Positions 1-13,400 of a stretch of DNA of 64,000 nucleotides are shown here, piece by piece. Position 1 is the stretch's first letter. Each line of letters begins with the position of its first letter. Source of the DNA: Mugil cephalus (Eukaryota; Chordata; Actinopteri; Mugiliformes; Mugilidae); the NCBI RefSeq assembly GCF_022458985.1, contig NC_061781.1, positions 6,807,501 to 6,871,500 on the forward strand. Reading direction: 5' to 3'. The translations under genes and the position numbers were made by a program. The notes beneath the pieces are model-generated. The model was not told where the DNA came from. It saw only the letters and a program-made list of their open reading frames with translations, and did no database searches.

Positions 1-3000
1 GGAACGCACGCATTTCGGCTTTTTTCGGCGGGGACCTATGATTACCTCTGATTATCCATATCATTATCTCTGATGTCGATAGCAAATAAATGGGCATAAA
101 TCATGTAAATGGGTCACTCGGGAGCTTGTGTGAAAAGCATCAGATTTCGCGGATGTCTTCCTTATCAAAGCAGTGCAGCGAGGGGTTGAATGGGACTCGG
201 GACAGTCTGCCCTCCGTGCACCTTGCACACTGGGACGTGGGTGAGCAAGGACACTGGTATGTTGTCTTCCTGTCTACATTCTCCCATCCATCCAAGATCC
301 GTCCAACCAATCAGGAGAGTAAACACTCAAGTGGCCTTTAAGTTCATTTGTCATTTTTCCACGGTATTGCAAACCAAATAAGGGGTTGAATGCAGCAGGT
401 TAATCAACACGTTGACACAAGTTTATAAAGGAGAACATTTTGTGCCACACTTTTAGTTCTTGCTAATAAACGAAGAAGCAACATCCCCAAAGTTGAATGA
501 GACCAAGCTTCCTCAGGTGATTCAAGGACAAACAAATGATGCGTGGCTGCCCCTCTCAGATTCCCTGGCTGGTATAAATGGAATCAGTCACAGGGAATAA
601 CCATCTCACTAATAACAGAGGACATGCAACTGTCATCGAGCATCCAGTCAGAAGCTTTTTCTCTCGGAGTTCATGACGGCTTCATGGAAAGGTCCATATT
701 CGACTGAGGTGGCGGTCGGGTCGGGGGCTGACGAACCGCAGCTCTATTTATCTGTACAGCGCGGCAATCTAACAGTGCCCTCATAAATCATGAAAGCTGT
801 CATCATTGTCTGAGCTCCTGTTAGCTGTCCGCAGACTGCAAACAAATGGAGGGAAAATAAATATTATGAGAGCCGCTCACTGTGTGCATGAGTCAGACTC
901 CAGCCGGCATCACCCAGATAAATATTTCATCGTCTGTGGTCTTTACGCTGATCCGCCATTCGAACACGTGTCAGAGGTCAGGAGAAAGTACGCGACCGCG
1001 ACGAAGGTCGTGAGCGCGTCACAAAAAAAGAAAAAAGAAAAAACAGTGTATTGGCTTTGGGGAGCAGATCCACAGTTACTGATCAGTGACTTCCAGTTTT
1101 ATGAAATGTTATAGTAAGGGCATTGTGTAGGCTATAGATGATTTTGTCAGTGTGACTTGTGTAATAATGTGTCACATTATTATGCAGAGATGACAGATCA
1201 CTAGTGACATTTGTGCTTCTCTGGGCCTGCCTACCCTCTGTTTCTACATTTTTCGTTCCACTTTCCGAATATACAAATGACAAACAGCAGGGCACCAGCA
1301 AACAAACACCAAACTGACAAAGGTTTGTATACACAAATGATTGTTCTTCATGAATAATCATGTAAGTTTTCTGTTAAAATCCTAAATCCCTATCCAATTT
1401 TTTTCAACTTTTCAGTGGGGTGACTGTTAAGATGCACATCGTCTCACCATATTTGCATGTTCTTACATATTGTAAATACAATATTCACATGACAGGTATG
1501 TCATGACACCAGACACGTTATAGTCTATTCCAATATCACTTGAAGTCCACAATTCTCAATGTCGCACCAGCTTGTCAGACGGCTCTCCCGGCAAGAACGA
1601 AGCTAACGTGCATTTACTGTCAATGGGAGCCAACTCAAGTCACAAACACCACCCGCTGGCACACAACCGATACAGACAGCTCCTCTGCCTCTCGCCAAAG
1701 GCAAACCGCGCCGGACAGCCAGGAACGCACAAACAGCGTATCCTCCAAGCCTGGAGTTCCTTTGAGGTTAGTGTGGAGAACGTTCTGGACCGTATTTTTC
1801 ACTGTGACGGATTGTTGTAATGATAATAGCACACGACATTCGCATAAAGCGAGCACATTTGTACGTTCCCGTGTTGGTCGGGGTGTTAGAAATTCTGAAA
1901 ACATCTCTTTAAGGTGCATTTTGAACGGGTAAGAAAATGTGATTAATTTGCATTTAAATGAGCCTCAATTATGGGAATCGGGTGATTACTTGCAATTAAG
2001 TATTTTAACTTAAATAAACTACTGCTCATACACATGCATGATGTTATTTTTTTACATACTGAATGATAAGGATACAAATATTGAAATCGACCGTGTGAAC
2101 GCAGCAATACAAGGTAAAACTAATTGTTAGTAAGAGACACACAGCATGTATGAATTTTCTAGACAGACAGGGACGCTTAAATGAGCTCCTTAGTTTAAAA
2201 TGCTCTATGATGTTTTATACATGCCACATGTTATTTCTCTATAAGTCGTCCTCCTTCAGATCAACTATCTCCATACATGTGTTTCCCACCTGTTCCTGCA
2301 CCTGCACTTCCCACCAGCATTTTATGTGTCGTTGTAGAGCGTTTCCATCTGGGGTACGGCATAAGGGCCGGGCATCCAACCCCTTAGCTCCGTGGAATTA
2401 AATCTTTATAACAACTGACATAAAGTGTCTGTTGTGAATATGGGGCCACAGCATCGAGCGGCAAATCTGCCTTCCAGAGGTGCATGAAGTTACGGATGTT
2501 GAGCCAGTGAAGCAGAAACACGTGGAAGACATGGGAAGTACAAGATGATTAAGGCCTCGCCGTAGGCACAGGTTAAGCTGGAATGCTATGTCCTTGTCAT
2601 CTTAATTAGGAGTCATCATCCATGCAAAAAAGGTCTCTCCAACTCCTCACTCTGTTCGAGCCGAGCACTGAAAGACGGAGCCAAACGGACGTTCGAACTG
2701 AGTTATGGATTCATGACATCAAGGCTGATGCGCATAGTTCCAGTAAAATGAGCCAGAACCGAATTTGATTAACACCAAGAAATTCTCCGGCAAAGCTTAA
2801 TTTATTTGGAGGAATACGTTTGGGCTTGCCAGGCAGCACAAGTCATCGTCTGTTAATGACGAGAATAAGCGCAATCACGGATGCATGGAATAGAAAAACA
2901 CGGCAAAGAATGAGCATCAATAACGGACAAAGTGATGAATCATTACCTTTGCTGTAGCTACATAACTCTACCATCAATAAACAGGAGGGAACCTGTGTTG

Positions 3001-3783
3001 GAAACGCAACAACAGCAAATGAAGGCACAAAAACACAAACGATGTGTCTATGTAGACACGTAGCGCCCCCTACCCCCACCACCACCACCCTCCAGTAGAC
3101 AAGCAATAACAGAAAATGAATGAACGATTCATTTTATTAATCCAATTGCTCACATTTGATCAATTACTTCCCAGTTAATTCTCTCCTCATTCGATTCAAA
3201 ATTGCAAAGCACTTTGTAATGTCTGTTTCAATAAGTGCTCAATAGATTAATAATTGATTATATTTGTGAGGTTCAGCAGTAATGTGTAGGATATTACCGT
3301 GATTGGTGCAGTTACATGGAGTGAATGTGTTAGTAGAGGTGCTAAAAATAGACGCAGCCATGTGTAGCGGTCATGTGAGGTGACTGTACATGTAACATCT
3401 ACGCCTTGTTTCAATTGAAACTCGCGTACGAGCGCCTCAATCCACAACGGCTGAGATCTGATTCATGAAGCAGAAGTGGGCATACGTGCGGCCTTATTAA
3501 CGTGACGAGCAGGGCACGTGCATGCACATTTCTGGCATCGCGAGGGCACACAGTCGTGAATCTTTACAGAGTTTTATGCATCTGGCCCCAGGTCTGCTGC
3601 TGCCTTACTCCTACTCTGAGAGTAGTTTCAGCGGCAGCCACATGACAGATGCACTGTGAGTAGGCAACGTCAAACTTGGCGAGGACCCCAACTCTGATGC
3701 TTCATAAGTTAAGAATAAATCTAAAGACGGATTCAATACAAAGACTGGAGAAGCGAAGCATGGAGTTTATTTTATGATGTTGT
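1..3783. other. Non-coding stretch, no gene recognised
   Basis: I find no exon, RNA gene or recognisable protein motif here on either strand. The open frames are short, overlap each other on both strands and match no family I know. Small features are a (CCA)n run near 3076-3090 and a probable LINE 3' tail near 3205-3250, listed separately. This could be intergenic DNA or a large intron of a gene outside the window. Confidence 0.5.
3205..3255 (+). repeat. Possible LINE (L2-type) 3' tail fragment
   Basis: The stretch reads like the 3' end seen in many fish L2-type LINEs: an 'AAGCACTTTGTAATG' block followed by an AGTGCTCAATAGA block, close to the usual AGTGCTATATAAATAAA ending. No coding part is attached. 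The match is short and from memory of the family, so the call is tentative. Confidence 0.3.
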
Positions 3784-4495
3784 TAGGGCTGTTAGATGAG
3801 ATTAATCGGATTAATCACATTCATTTTGATTAATTACGATAAAATATCATTCATCTTTAATCTATATTAATCGTGTTTCATTTTGCATGAGCAAACAGAC
3901 TCAAGAAAGAAGGGATTATACGCACTTAACGTGTTTATTAAACACCTTCAACAGATTCAACACAACAACTTGAAACAGCTCAACAACTTTTTGTCTTTTT
4001 TTAAACAAACATTTATCCACATTAATGTGACCCCGTTAACCCTCTTTCAGCAGCTTCTAAGACAAACCAACTTGTTGACATTGTCTGAGAGGAGAGCTGA
4101 CCGCTTCTTGTTTACAATGTTGCCTCCAGCTGAGAACAGTCTCTCACATGCAACAGTGGTTGCAGGAGTGGAGAGACATTTGCAAGCCAGCATCGTCAGC
4201 TTGTCCTTGTCCTGGTTTGTCTTGGCGTGTCTCAAGGTGGGACGCGTTAGCCGAAGCGCTAGCAGAATTCCTGACTAACGTGCGCTTCACGTTAATGTGG
4301 CATTTTACGCTGGAAGTGCTTCAGTGAAAAGAAAATACTTTATGTTGGTCGGCTGCTGCATCCTGTTTTTTAATGCACTCAAATATCCCACGGAGAGGAC
4401 CGACGTGCTATTCGGCGTTTTCCATCTTTAGCGGTTAACTGTGTCCAACTTTTCAATCAGATGAATCGTGATGATGGATTAATTTGACAGCCCTA
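3784..4495 (-). mobile_element. hAT-type DNA transposon, decayed or non-autonomous, with target-site duplication
   Basis: The element begins TAGGGCTGTTAGATGAGATTAAT and ends ATTAATTTGACAGCCCTA, so the ends are inverted repeats sharing TAGGGCTGT. The flanking 8 bases are GATGTTGT on the left (3776-3783) and GTTGTTGT on the right (4496-4503), seven of eight identical, as expected for the 8-bp duplication made by hAT transposases. Inside, on the minus strand, is a remnant of the transposase C-terminal dimerisation region. At about 712 bp the element is far shorter than an autonomous hAT (usually 2.5-5 kb), so it is an internally deleted copy. Confidence 0.85.
4047..4235 (-). pseudogene. hAT transposase C-terminal dimerisation domain remnant
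   Basis: The open frame carries the hallmark of the hAT C-terminal dimerisation region (hATC): a 'CLSTPATTVACERLFSAGG' block followed by 'NIVNKKRSALLSDNV' and a short hydrophobic end. The catalytic DDE part and the BED zinc finger are absent, so this is a fragment that can only have served as part of a larger transposase. It lies within the inverted-repeat element at 3784-4495 and reads on the minus strand. The same domain occurs in host genes derived from hAT (ZBED proteins), but the enclosing terminal repeats and target duplication favour a transposon copy. Confidence 0.85.
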
Positions 4496-7400
4496 GTTGT
4501 TGTTGTTTTTTTTCTTTTAAATTTAAAGAGGTGTGGATAATCCTTACAAATTTTACATTAGACATTACTCGAAACAACCACTCTGTGACTGAAAGTCTGA
4601 CAGAGATCACAGACCTGAGGGGAAAATTCTAAATCTGCAAAGTGTAGTGGAAATGGCTATTAATTACAATCAGGCTGGGCCTTGTTCACTCTCCTACCTT
4701 CAATAAGACTGCAAACTGCCATTTTTACATGGCATGACAATGGATCTTTCCAATTTAAACTGTATCGTAATGTGTAATATCAAACTGTTTCATATCCTTT
4801 TCACGCAGTTTGGCGACAGTAAAATTTTTTAAAAAACCTCCCTCAGCCTTTCCACTTTAAACGTAAGCAGCTAGCCATGAAAGACTCGACTCTTTCCATG
4901 AGCCATGGATAAGCTGGATATCAACTTCCGATCCCAAAATTCCAGGGGGATTATTTGGCAACAGCCCAGTCAACTCAGGACATTGATGCAAGACACATAG
5001 CAGGGCTGGATCCACCGCTTCCTCTGCGGATCAGGTTTCTAATTTTGAGCAAGATGCATCAGGAATGCAAGCCCGTCAAAACGAAGCGAGAAACAGGTTG
5101 CACATCTTCTCAAATGTGTCTCTTATCAGTAATTTAGTGCAGGGTACTTTTTACTGCTCTCCTCTTCCCGCAGATTCACGAGAGAAGATGTATCCTTGAT
5201 ACATTCATCTCTTCTGTGGGTTTGACAACAACAGAGCAGTGTAGAGGCATCGCTTTATAGCCACATATTGCACAACCTTCTACACCTGCTCTCTCCTCTG
5301 CACAGATCTGTAACAATGGGAGCACTGGAGGGCAGGGGCTGCCCAGTGTTCCCCCTCTTCACTGACTCATCACTAACAGACAGTCACAAAAGGGGACTTT
5401 TTTTTCCCGATCACCGAGCAGCAGTGTTTGGAAACACCTAAAGTGCTTCTTTGACTTGCGCAGTCTCGGAGTACCAAAGATTTACTCGTAGCCAGAGCCG
5501 TAATTTGCAGTTCTTAAATCCCTGAGAGATGCTGCTGCGGCAACAGCACTTGATATTCAATCAAAAAAAAAAAAAAAGCCACCTCAAAAGCTCATTCCTT
5601 TTTTTTATAGCCTTCAAAATGCAAGCGGCCTTCAGTCAATGAAAGGCTGGTGCCTGCTTCACAGCTGAATTAAAATCATTGGCTTTCATAAAGCATGCAG
5701 AGTGTAAATCCTAGCTTGCCTTGCTACCGTGGCTAGCGAAATGTTAACTGTTTGTCACAGGTATCTGTATGTAAGCTTCTGAAGAAGAAGCAGGAAAAGG
5801 TTAGGTTAGTTTGCGTTCATTAATTAAGATGCTATCTCTCCTTTCAAAGAGGAAGCCGAGACTAAACACTTGATTTTACCTTGTGCAGCCATGAAACACG
5901 CACGTCATGCGCATGTACAAAAATCTCTTATGCTCGAGTGTGGCTTCAGAAGATACATGTGCAGCGGGTGTTTGACTTGCAGATTGACTGACCAAGAGCC
6001 ACAATTGCCCCGATGACCAAGTCATAAAACACCTTCACACAATGTCACCTTGGCTTTATGCTTCCTATGATAGCAGCTTCAAAAGATCCTCAGCGCTGAT
6101 TGTATCGTGATCCAGTTCATGCAAGAAGGTTTAGTGTGGTCGTTAGAAAAACATGAGTGAAGTATCTGATAAAAACGTTTGAATACAAAGGAAGAACCAA
6201 AGTCAAAGGGTTGGTTGTCAAAGAAAAGACAAGCGTGGGATGAAAAGAAAACAACGGTGGGGGGTTGTCACGCCATCATCTCTCTGCGACTGGTACCTAG
6301 ATCAAAAGCCACCTGTTAACCTTGAGAGGGGGTTTTCCTTCGCTGCCATCTCCCAAATTGATGGTTACAGTATGAGAAAAACGGTGTTACACAGGGTTAT
6401 AATAACCCCTACTTAAAAAATTTTCCATGTGGATGAGCCGAATAAATAGCAGCATACCAGCTCTCAAGGCATACATTTATATTTATAGGCACTAAATGAA
6501 ATATTTTTAGAGGCGAGTACCAAAAATGACAGATCCCAACCCACCAAAACTGGAGTACTCAGCAGCAATTTAGACAAGCAAAGGCAACTCCTGGCAGTTG
6601 CTGGGTTAAAATTAGGTCTATTGCACATATGTAGTAACAACTAATCTCTAAGCAGGGATTAGTTTTTTGTTTTAATTCTGGAACCCGTAAATCTCCACTT
6701 GGTGAAAACAAACACTTAAACTTGGCTAAGCTTGAACGTATGAAAGCATTGTGCAACTGGATCCATTTTTGACCATAAACGTCGTCTAAATGTCCAACAT
6801 TCTACGATGACATGCCACACAGCCAAACTTCTCCACAACATGGACAGATCCAATAACATCCATACAATGTTAACACCACGAAGGCCCGCCAGCGTCTAGT
6901 TTACCCCACCGTGGTCTCAGAAGGAATCAGAAATATTTTTGCACGTTTCAAACAACGTCGTGCCTGCACTGTTTTTCCTATCGCTCCTGAAAGCATCTCG
7001 TCCTCCCACCGGCCGCTCACCTGATCATTCTGAATTTGACCTGACTGAGAAAACAGCGCAGACAACGCAGCACGTAGCATGAGAAGCTATGTGTGTCGTT
7101 CACTAATAAAAATTATTTAAAAGGTGTAGGTCAAAACCTGAAGGAAATGACTCCAGACAAAACATAAACGAGCTAAACTTTAGAGGCGCTAGCTTGCAAA
7201 ATTTAGCAAAGACTGAAAGTCAACAGATTACTATAAATTTGATTCATTCACTGATACTTTATTTAACTTAACATCCACTTGCCCATAGAATGCCACATCT
7301 CAAAAGCATTTTCTTTAGTATTCATGTACATGAACTGACTGCTGCTATTTGTCCCTAAATCTAATATCCACATTATTACTATAATTTAAAGAAGGACTCT

Positions 7401-7694
7401 TTTTACTCTCTAATCTCTCTCTAATTACTTTTAGACTGTATAACTATGTTTAGAAGCAAGCAAAATAAAAGTGCTGCTGACAGGAACTAAAATGCACACT
7501 GGTTAAAGTGAGGAGAGATAGTGACAAATTTTCTAGTGTCTTTCTATGCCTCTCTTTGTCGTACAGTGAAGTCATACATCGTCTCCAGTATAGATGTCAA
7601 AATGATCCCAGGCTACTTGAATCTATGTGAGCCGTGTAGTTCCAGCGTCGAAACGCGGGAGCACAGCCAGCAAGAAAGGGCACTTAGAGCAATC

Positions 7695-7717
7695 ACATCC
7701 ATCCATCCATCCATCCG
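7695..7717. repeat. (ATCC)n microsatellite
   Basis: About five tandem copies of the tetranucleotide CATC/ATCC are visible, followed by a T-rich tract. Confidence 0.8.
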
Positions 7718-8654
7718 ATTTTTTGTGCGACCCTTTTTTTTTCCAGTTGGCACGCCGGCTTCACCCTTCACCTCCCACCCCGTGAGGGGAGATTACATAA
7801 CGGAGACGGTTTGAAGACCGGAGACAGAGACGCCGCCTGGCATCGGGCATATGCGCCAGCAGACCCGACGAGTGGACGCGGGGAAGGCTTCAGTTTCGCA
7901 AGGTCACACCAGAGGACGAGGAGACAGATCGGGGAGCGTTACAAACACAAGCACTACAAGGGCAACAGGAATAGAGACTGACTGCGAAAGACGGGGGAAC
8001 TAGTCGGAGAGGGGGATGAATCAACAAAACCGTGCTGTCAGCATCCCTGGGGCCGGCGGGGAGCTTTAAGTGAGTTGACGTGGGCCACTGAGTCTCCCCC
8101 TTTTCTCCTTCCTCCTCTCCTCCCTTCCATTTTTTTCCCTTTTGTCTTCCTCTCTCATCCATATGGCAGCTTCCACCCCTTCCCCTCCCCCCCTGCCCCG
8201 CTGCTCACTCTATTGAAATGGCCTCTCTCCCACACACAAACCCACGCTTGCCTGCACAAGCATCCCGCATCCCCTGAGCCGCGTCTTATTTACGGTTCGA
8301 TTACGGACGGGCGGCCGCCCTCCAGGACAACCATCCTCCTCTGCCACCTCCCTGCCATGCGCCCAGATGTTGTCCAAATAATTTTTGCTGTTTTGTACAG
8401 AGAGGTCACGACGACATCTGCGGCGAACGCAGCAAGAAGCATCGCAGCGCTGGTGTCGGCGAAGGAGGGCAGAAAGATGAAGGCCGATATGCATACCGGA
8501 TACTACCCGGCGCTGTTTATTTAAAAATACACAAGAGCCTTTTTAGAAGTTGGTTCACATTAAAAAAAAAATGCCACAAAAGCTCAATTGTTTCTGTAAA
8601 TACTTAAAAAAATCCCAGTGCAACACACAGGTTAAGAGCAGAGGGCTCTGCAGC

Positions 8655-8681
8655 AAACACACACACACACACACACACACC
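8655..8681. repeat. (CA)n microsatellite
   Basis: An uninterrupted run of about 13 CA dinucleotides. Confidence 0.95.
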
Positions 8682-9816
8682 TCCACAGAACAAGGTAATA
8701 AAGTGTGCACCAGTGATTGAACAGAACCCCTGGGAGGCACAACGCAGCACTATCCCTGCTACAGAGGTGAGTAATAGAACTGCTACATCTTCCTTCCAAA
8801 AACCACCGGTGCCGCCCGCCTGCCGACACATTCCACTGGAGACCGCAGCGCTCGGCTCTGCAGGATGTGGCAAACGATGTAAAGCTCCTCTGTCAGATAA
8901 AAAAAACACCTCCTTCATACGGGCTGATGAATCTAGCAGCCGGGGCTTGATGTGAAAGCTTCTGATGAATATTAAGAGGTGTTCTAACCTAACAGACTGT
9001 GGGTGTAACGTGAGGTCAGAGATTAAGCATGTTAGTTACAGAGAGGATCCTACGTCCAACGCTCCACATCACACTGCGGCCAATACATCAACAAGCACTG
9101 CTGGAAATGAGCACGGAGAGGTATGATTTAAAGTCCACGGCGTTAAGGTTTGGTTTTAAAAAAAAACTCAAGGACGCAATCTTTCATCACTTTGTCGATG
9201 AGACAGAATAACATTTGCTCTCTCTGGGAATGTCGGAGATGAATTCCCCTGGAAACATCTGAACCAGTTTTGAGGTGGTGTGTTGTTCCTGGTACACGAG
9301 GAGCGTTTCACGAGGAGAAATCATGAATTATTCGTGGTGGTCAATAATCTAGCAACTACGTGGCGACAGAAGACCATTTAAAGTTAATGACATTCAGGGA
9401 GCCGTAGCGACGCCAAACCAAAAACCTTCGGTGACACAAACGGGTCACGGAGTTAGACTGAGGTGACGACCAATGGGAGCATCCGATACGGTCGAAATGA
9501 CGTAAGCAGAGTGTTTACCACAGCAGAACAGCAGCCATGACATCGCCCATCACAAATAAATGTGCAGTGTGAAAAGCTGACTTGGCGTGTCGGGTTAACG
9601 CGGGTGGAGCAGCGGTAGCACCTTTGATGGAAAGTTTTGCTCAAATAGAGAGTGGTGACACCAAGGAGACCGAGCTCCATCCACACACTAACATTAACGT
9701 TCTGCTTGGATCACTTACAAACATTTGGTCGTGGCAAATATGCAAGAGGGTTACAAAGGTAGAGCCAGAGCCTGATCCAGTAGCAACCAGCAACAGGGAA
9801 ACTTTGCACATAAAAC

Positions 9817-10310
9817 AGCCACAACATTAAAACCACGGACAGTGGCGGTAAATAACACTGATCATCTTGTGACAACACAATGTTCTGCTGGGAAACCTTT
9901 GGACCTGGTATTCCTTCATGTGGATGTTACTTAGACATGTAGCACCCACCCAGACCAAACCAGACACCCCCACCTCAGAGCAATGACACTCCTTGATGGA
10001 AGCGGCCATCCCCAGCAGGATGCAGCCTGACACATACACACACATATCCACATACACACAAAAACAGTTGAGGAACAAACTTAAAAACACATAAAGAACA
10101 GTACAAGGTGTTGACCTGGCCTCCAAATTCACTAGATCCCAAACTGATCTAGTATCTGTGGGATGATCCACAGAGGCCCCTCCCCTCAACCCATTAGGAC
10201 CCAAAGGCCCCCACTAACAACATCACAGGACACCCTCAGAAGACCCATGTCCATTTTCTGATGAGTCACAGCCGTTTAGGAGGCACAAGGGAGACCTACA
10301 CAACATTAGG
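9817..10310 (+). mobile_element. Tc1-like transposon remnant, internally deleted
   Basis: It starts with the terminal sequence AGCCACAACATTAAAACCAC seen in a common fish Tc1-like element. It then jumps directly to the late transposase part: 'AATGTTCTGCTGGGAAACC', then a block reading like 'TGTTGACCTGGCCTCCAAATT' with the following segment, ending at 'CACAACATTAGG'. The first half of the transposase gene and its catalytic region are missing, so it cannot move by itself. The right terminal repeat is not recognisable. Related copies lie at 24.1, 34.0, 52.3 and 60.9 kb. Confidence 0.75.
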
Positions 10311-10359
10311 ACGTTCATTCATCCCTCATTAATTAGAGCAAATGCTACTTTTATATTAT

Positions 10360-10470
10360 TATTTCCTGTTTTGTGTGTTTTATATCAAACGAATAAACCA
10401 CCTGGGTTCCTGCTCACGATTTTGTTGCATACACCCATACAAAGACAAATGACAATAAAGACCTCTGCTT
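10360..10470 (+). repeat. Possible LINE 3' tail
   Basis: The segment ends in GACAATAAAGACCTCTG, resembling the 'AATGACAATAAAG' ending of fish non-LTR retrotransposons (compare 21,240-21,275). No coding part is attached. Confidence 0.35.
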
Positions 10471-13400
10471 TTTCTGTGGGGGTTTTTCAGAGACTGTTTA
10501 CAGTATAGTCATCACTGAATTATTGCCTCCTCTGAAGAATTTCCACCCACACTACACTACGTTATTATGTCAGCGTTGTGGACTACACTCTATACACACA
10601 CACACACACAAACGGAAAGGTATACACCTCTGCACTGGATATGCGATCACTCGCACAGTAGTGATGTTCTGATCTTTTCAGCTGCTTTGGGATTTGCTGG
10701 GAGTAGAGGTTTCCCCTTCCCCGTTCAGCGTTAGATCACTGCAGCTAACGGAACCTGACCAGAGGTGTTGGTGAAGCAACTGCAGCGCTAATAAGTCAGA
10801 AAGATGGATCTTTTTTTAATGATTAGCAAAAGTTAATTCATCTCTTGAGGAAATAAAAGGGATCTGTGGAGTTCAACCATGACGCATCTCTGAAACAGCT
10901 AATAAGACATAACATACAGAGCTAATAATGTCACATTTCAAAACCAGTCTACAGTCAAAATGTCTTGAGGCCGCTGCTCCGACCACAGTCTCCAAACAGA
11001 GAAAGAGAGAGGGAGGGGCGTGTCCAGAGGCAACAATCCCACAGTTTGCTGTTGAGGACTAAAAGTGGGTGAAGTAATACGAGGTCCTGGCAACAGGTTC
11101 TAATAGTGGGAGGAGAATTATTTGCTCAGTGCAATTCACTCACAGAAATACACTGTACCTTACAGGGCTCTCTCTCCACCACATATAAACTCTTTGGATT
11201 TTGAAAATTTAACTGAATAGAAAACCAAAAATAAAGCAACACTGCCTGAAAAGCGAGTTGTTTGCATCCTTGATCATCAAAACTGCAGCTATTAAATTAC
11301 ATGTTACAAGAAGGGTTAGATTAGATTAGAATGAGGTCATCATGGAAATAAAAAATGAAGTGACATTAAGTTAGGACTAAAGTCCAGTCTTATGTTGTCA
11401 TGTCTTAAATCTCCCATTATTTACGCACAACCTGCGCAAAATAAGTAATGCACAAAGCCCAGACATGTTCAAGTACGACCGAGGATCAAATCCCGACTCA
11501 CTGAGTCGCAGGCCATTTATCAGCCTAAACAGTTGCACAAACTTCCCGTCAACTCACTAATCTGTTAATTAACAAACTGTTGCAACTCTAATCTAGACTT
11601 TACACAGAGGTCTGGTGCAGACGTAAACTTGCGCTGATGTGGAAGTGTTTTCTCTCTGCGGTTCATATAATTGATTTGTAGCGAGTGGGGAAACAGACAG
11701 AGTCACATAGCTGTGGATGGAGATTGAATCGAAACAAAGACCTCTGTGTTTACCAGGGGAAGGGAACAAGTTGCAACAAAAGCTGCTCAGTGCAACATTA
11801 AAAAAAAAAAAAAAAAAAGCGCTGCCCAAAAAGCAAGTGGCACACATTCCTTCTACCCGAGACTTAAGCTCTTCTTTCTGAAGGGTGGATGTTTCATTAT
11901 AGTAGCCTTTGAGCAGTCACGTCGCACAGATTCACACCCTCGCTGTTTCTTTCCTTTCCCACCAAACCCAGAGAAATATCTGCAACGGCGACTGCGCGCT
12001 GTGTCTCTGACCGCTGCGCTCCCAAGTAATGCTTGTTTATTCTAACACTGCGAACTGTCCTCAGACAAATGGATCAGACAACTGCCAAAAATGTCATTAA
12101 AGTGGAAAGCGCGCAGAGAAGCAGCCACCTGTCCGGCTAATCCCAAACAAACCGGCGTTACCGAAACTGCTCTTCCCAGACTTTCACATGCCTCCGGCTC
12201 TCAGACGTCCATTTAAAGGCAACGCATCCCTTAAATGCATGCGCGCGGGTCGCCGCCGCTGCCAGACAGCGCTGCCGCTCCGCAGCCTCTATTTGGGTCA
12301 TCGGGTTGGGTTACGACACAGCTCCAACAGCTCAATCGCTGCATCTTGTCAGCGATGAGAACTGTTTCCCTACAATGAACGCTACGCAGCGTAAACCAGC
12401 GGGGCCGTGAGATACTGCCGCGACGGGTAACTTAAATACACTTCGAGATTAACGCTGAGTGCTTCCCCCAGCACACCTTGCGCAGCCGGGAGGTTTGTAC
12501 GTATCCGCTGGCACCGGGAGGGCTCTTGAGGCCTGAGTACATACAGTACGTTTGTGCGGAGTAATGAGCATGGGTAATTTGCTCCCCTTATAAAACACTG
12601 CTGCCAGACACCAGAGACCCGCCTCTCCTCCCCTCTCATTTCAACAGAGTAACCTCCTCCTCGACACCCGTGCCATCAGTTCTTCCTCCTCTTCATCAGC
12701 CAGTCTTTCAAAGTCACGAACGAGCTATCAGTTTATAAAAGTTATTAGCCAGCGGCTAGCTAGATGCAGATACTTCTCAGGGTAGTATTTTCTTTACTAA
12801 TACTCCTTATGGAACATTTAGCTTACATGGGCCTGCATGCAAATATTCACATTTCCCCCATTTCAATGTTAATATATGAATAAATAAAAAAAGATTAGCG
12901 TTTTATTTTAGCGCAAAAGCCACAGCTTAACAAACAATGCACGTGGCCAATAATACAATTTAACACAACTAAACAGATGTATAAAATGTAAACACGCTCC
13001 CTCAGAGAGAGTGTTGGCAGCGTTCTGTAATTGCGCCGCTGAACGGCTAGTCTGCTGTGTGGAGGTTCTCTGTGTAGCTCAAACAAGAACGCTTGGAACT
13101 GAGCGGCTTACGTTTGAGAAGGAGCTAATGAGGAGTAGATGGTTAGCAGGAGGCAGAAGGAGGTCCAGAGCTACGTCGCACCTACGGCACCGACGCTCCA
13201 CCATAAACAAACCAGTGTGTGTGGATGGCACGTCCAAAACAGTTGAAAAATAATAATCATTCACAGACTCTTTTTCAGCCTCTCAAGCGCAGACTTTTTT
13301 ATTTCTTTTTAAATGAAAATTTTTTGCTTGTAGTCTCTCAGAAATGGTCGCAAAATCCAAACATTCGGGTACGATCTGCAGCCCTGCAAACCGTTCATTC

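Larger units (their letters stand above)
4504..9816. other. Non-coding stretch with CpG-rich patch, no gene recognised
   Basis: No exon is supportable. The stretch includes A- and T-runs, an (ATCC)n run near 7695-7717, a CpG- and purine-rich segment around 7760-8080, a C/T-rich segment 8095-8215 and a (CA)n microsatellite. The longest open frames (for example 8075-8524 on the plus strand) overlap open frames on the other strand and have low-complexity composition, so I do not call them genes. Confidence 0.45.

Noticed and set aside
4..381. Overlapping 83- and 63-residue frames near the left edge
   Set aside because: They overlap in different frames, have no recognisable motif and no splice or start context to support either.
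8075..8524. 149-residue open frame on the plus strand
   Set aside because: It is translated pyrimidine-rich low-complexity DNA with an overlapping frame on the opposite strand; no known family.
8555..8918. Cysteine/valine-rich frames on the minus strand
   Set aside because: The cysteine-valine run comes from the (CA)n microsatellite.
9827..10204. 125-residue minus-strand frame
   Set aside because: It is the antisense of a Tc1-like remnant.
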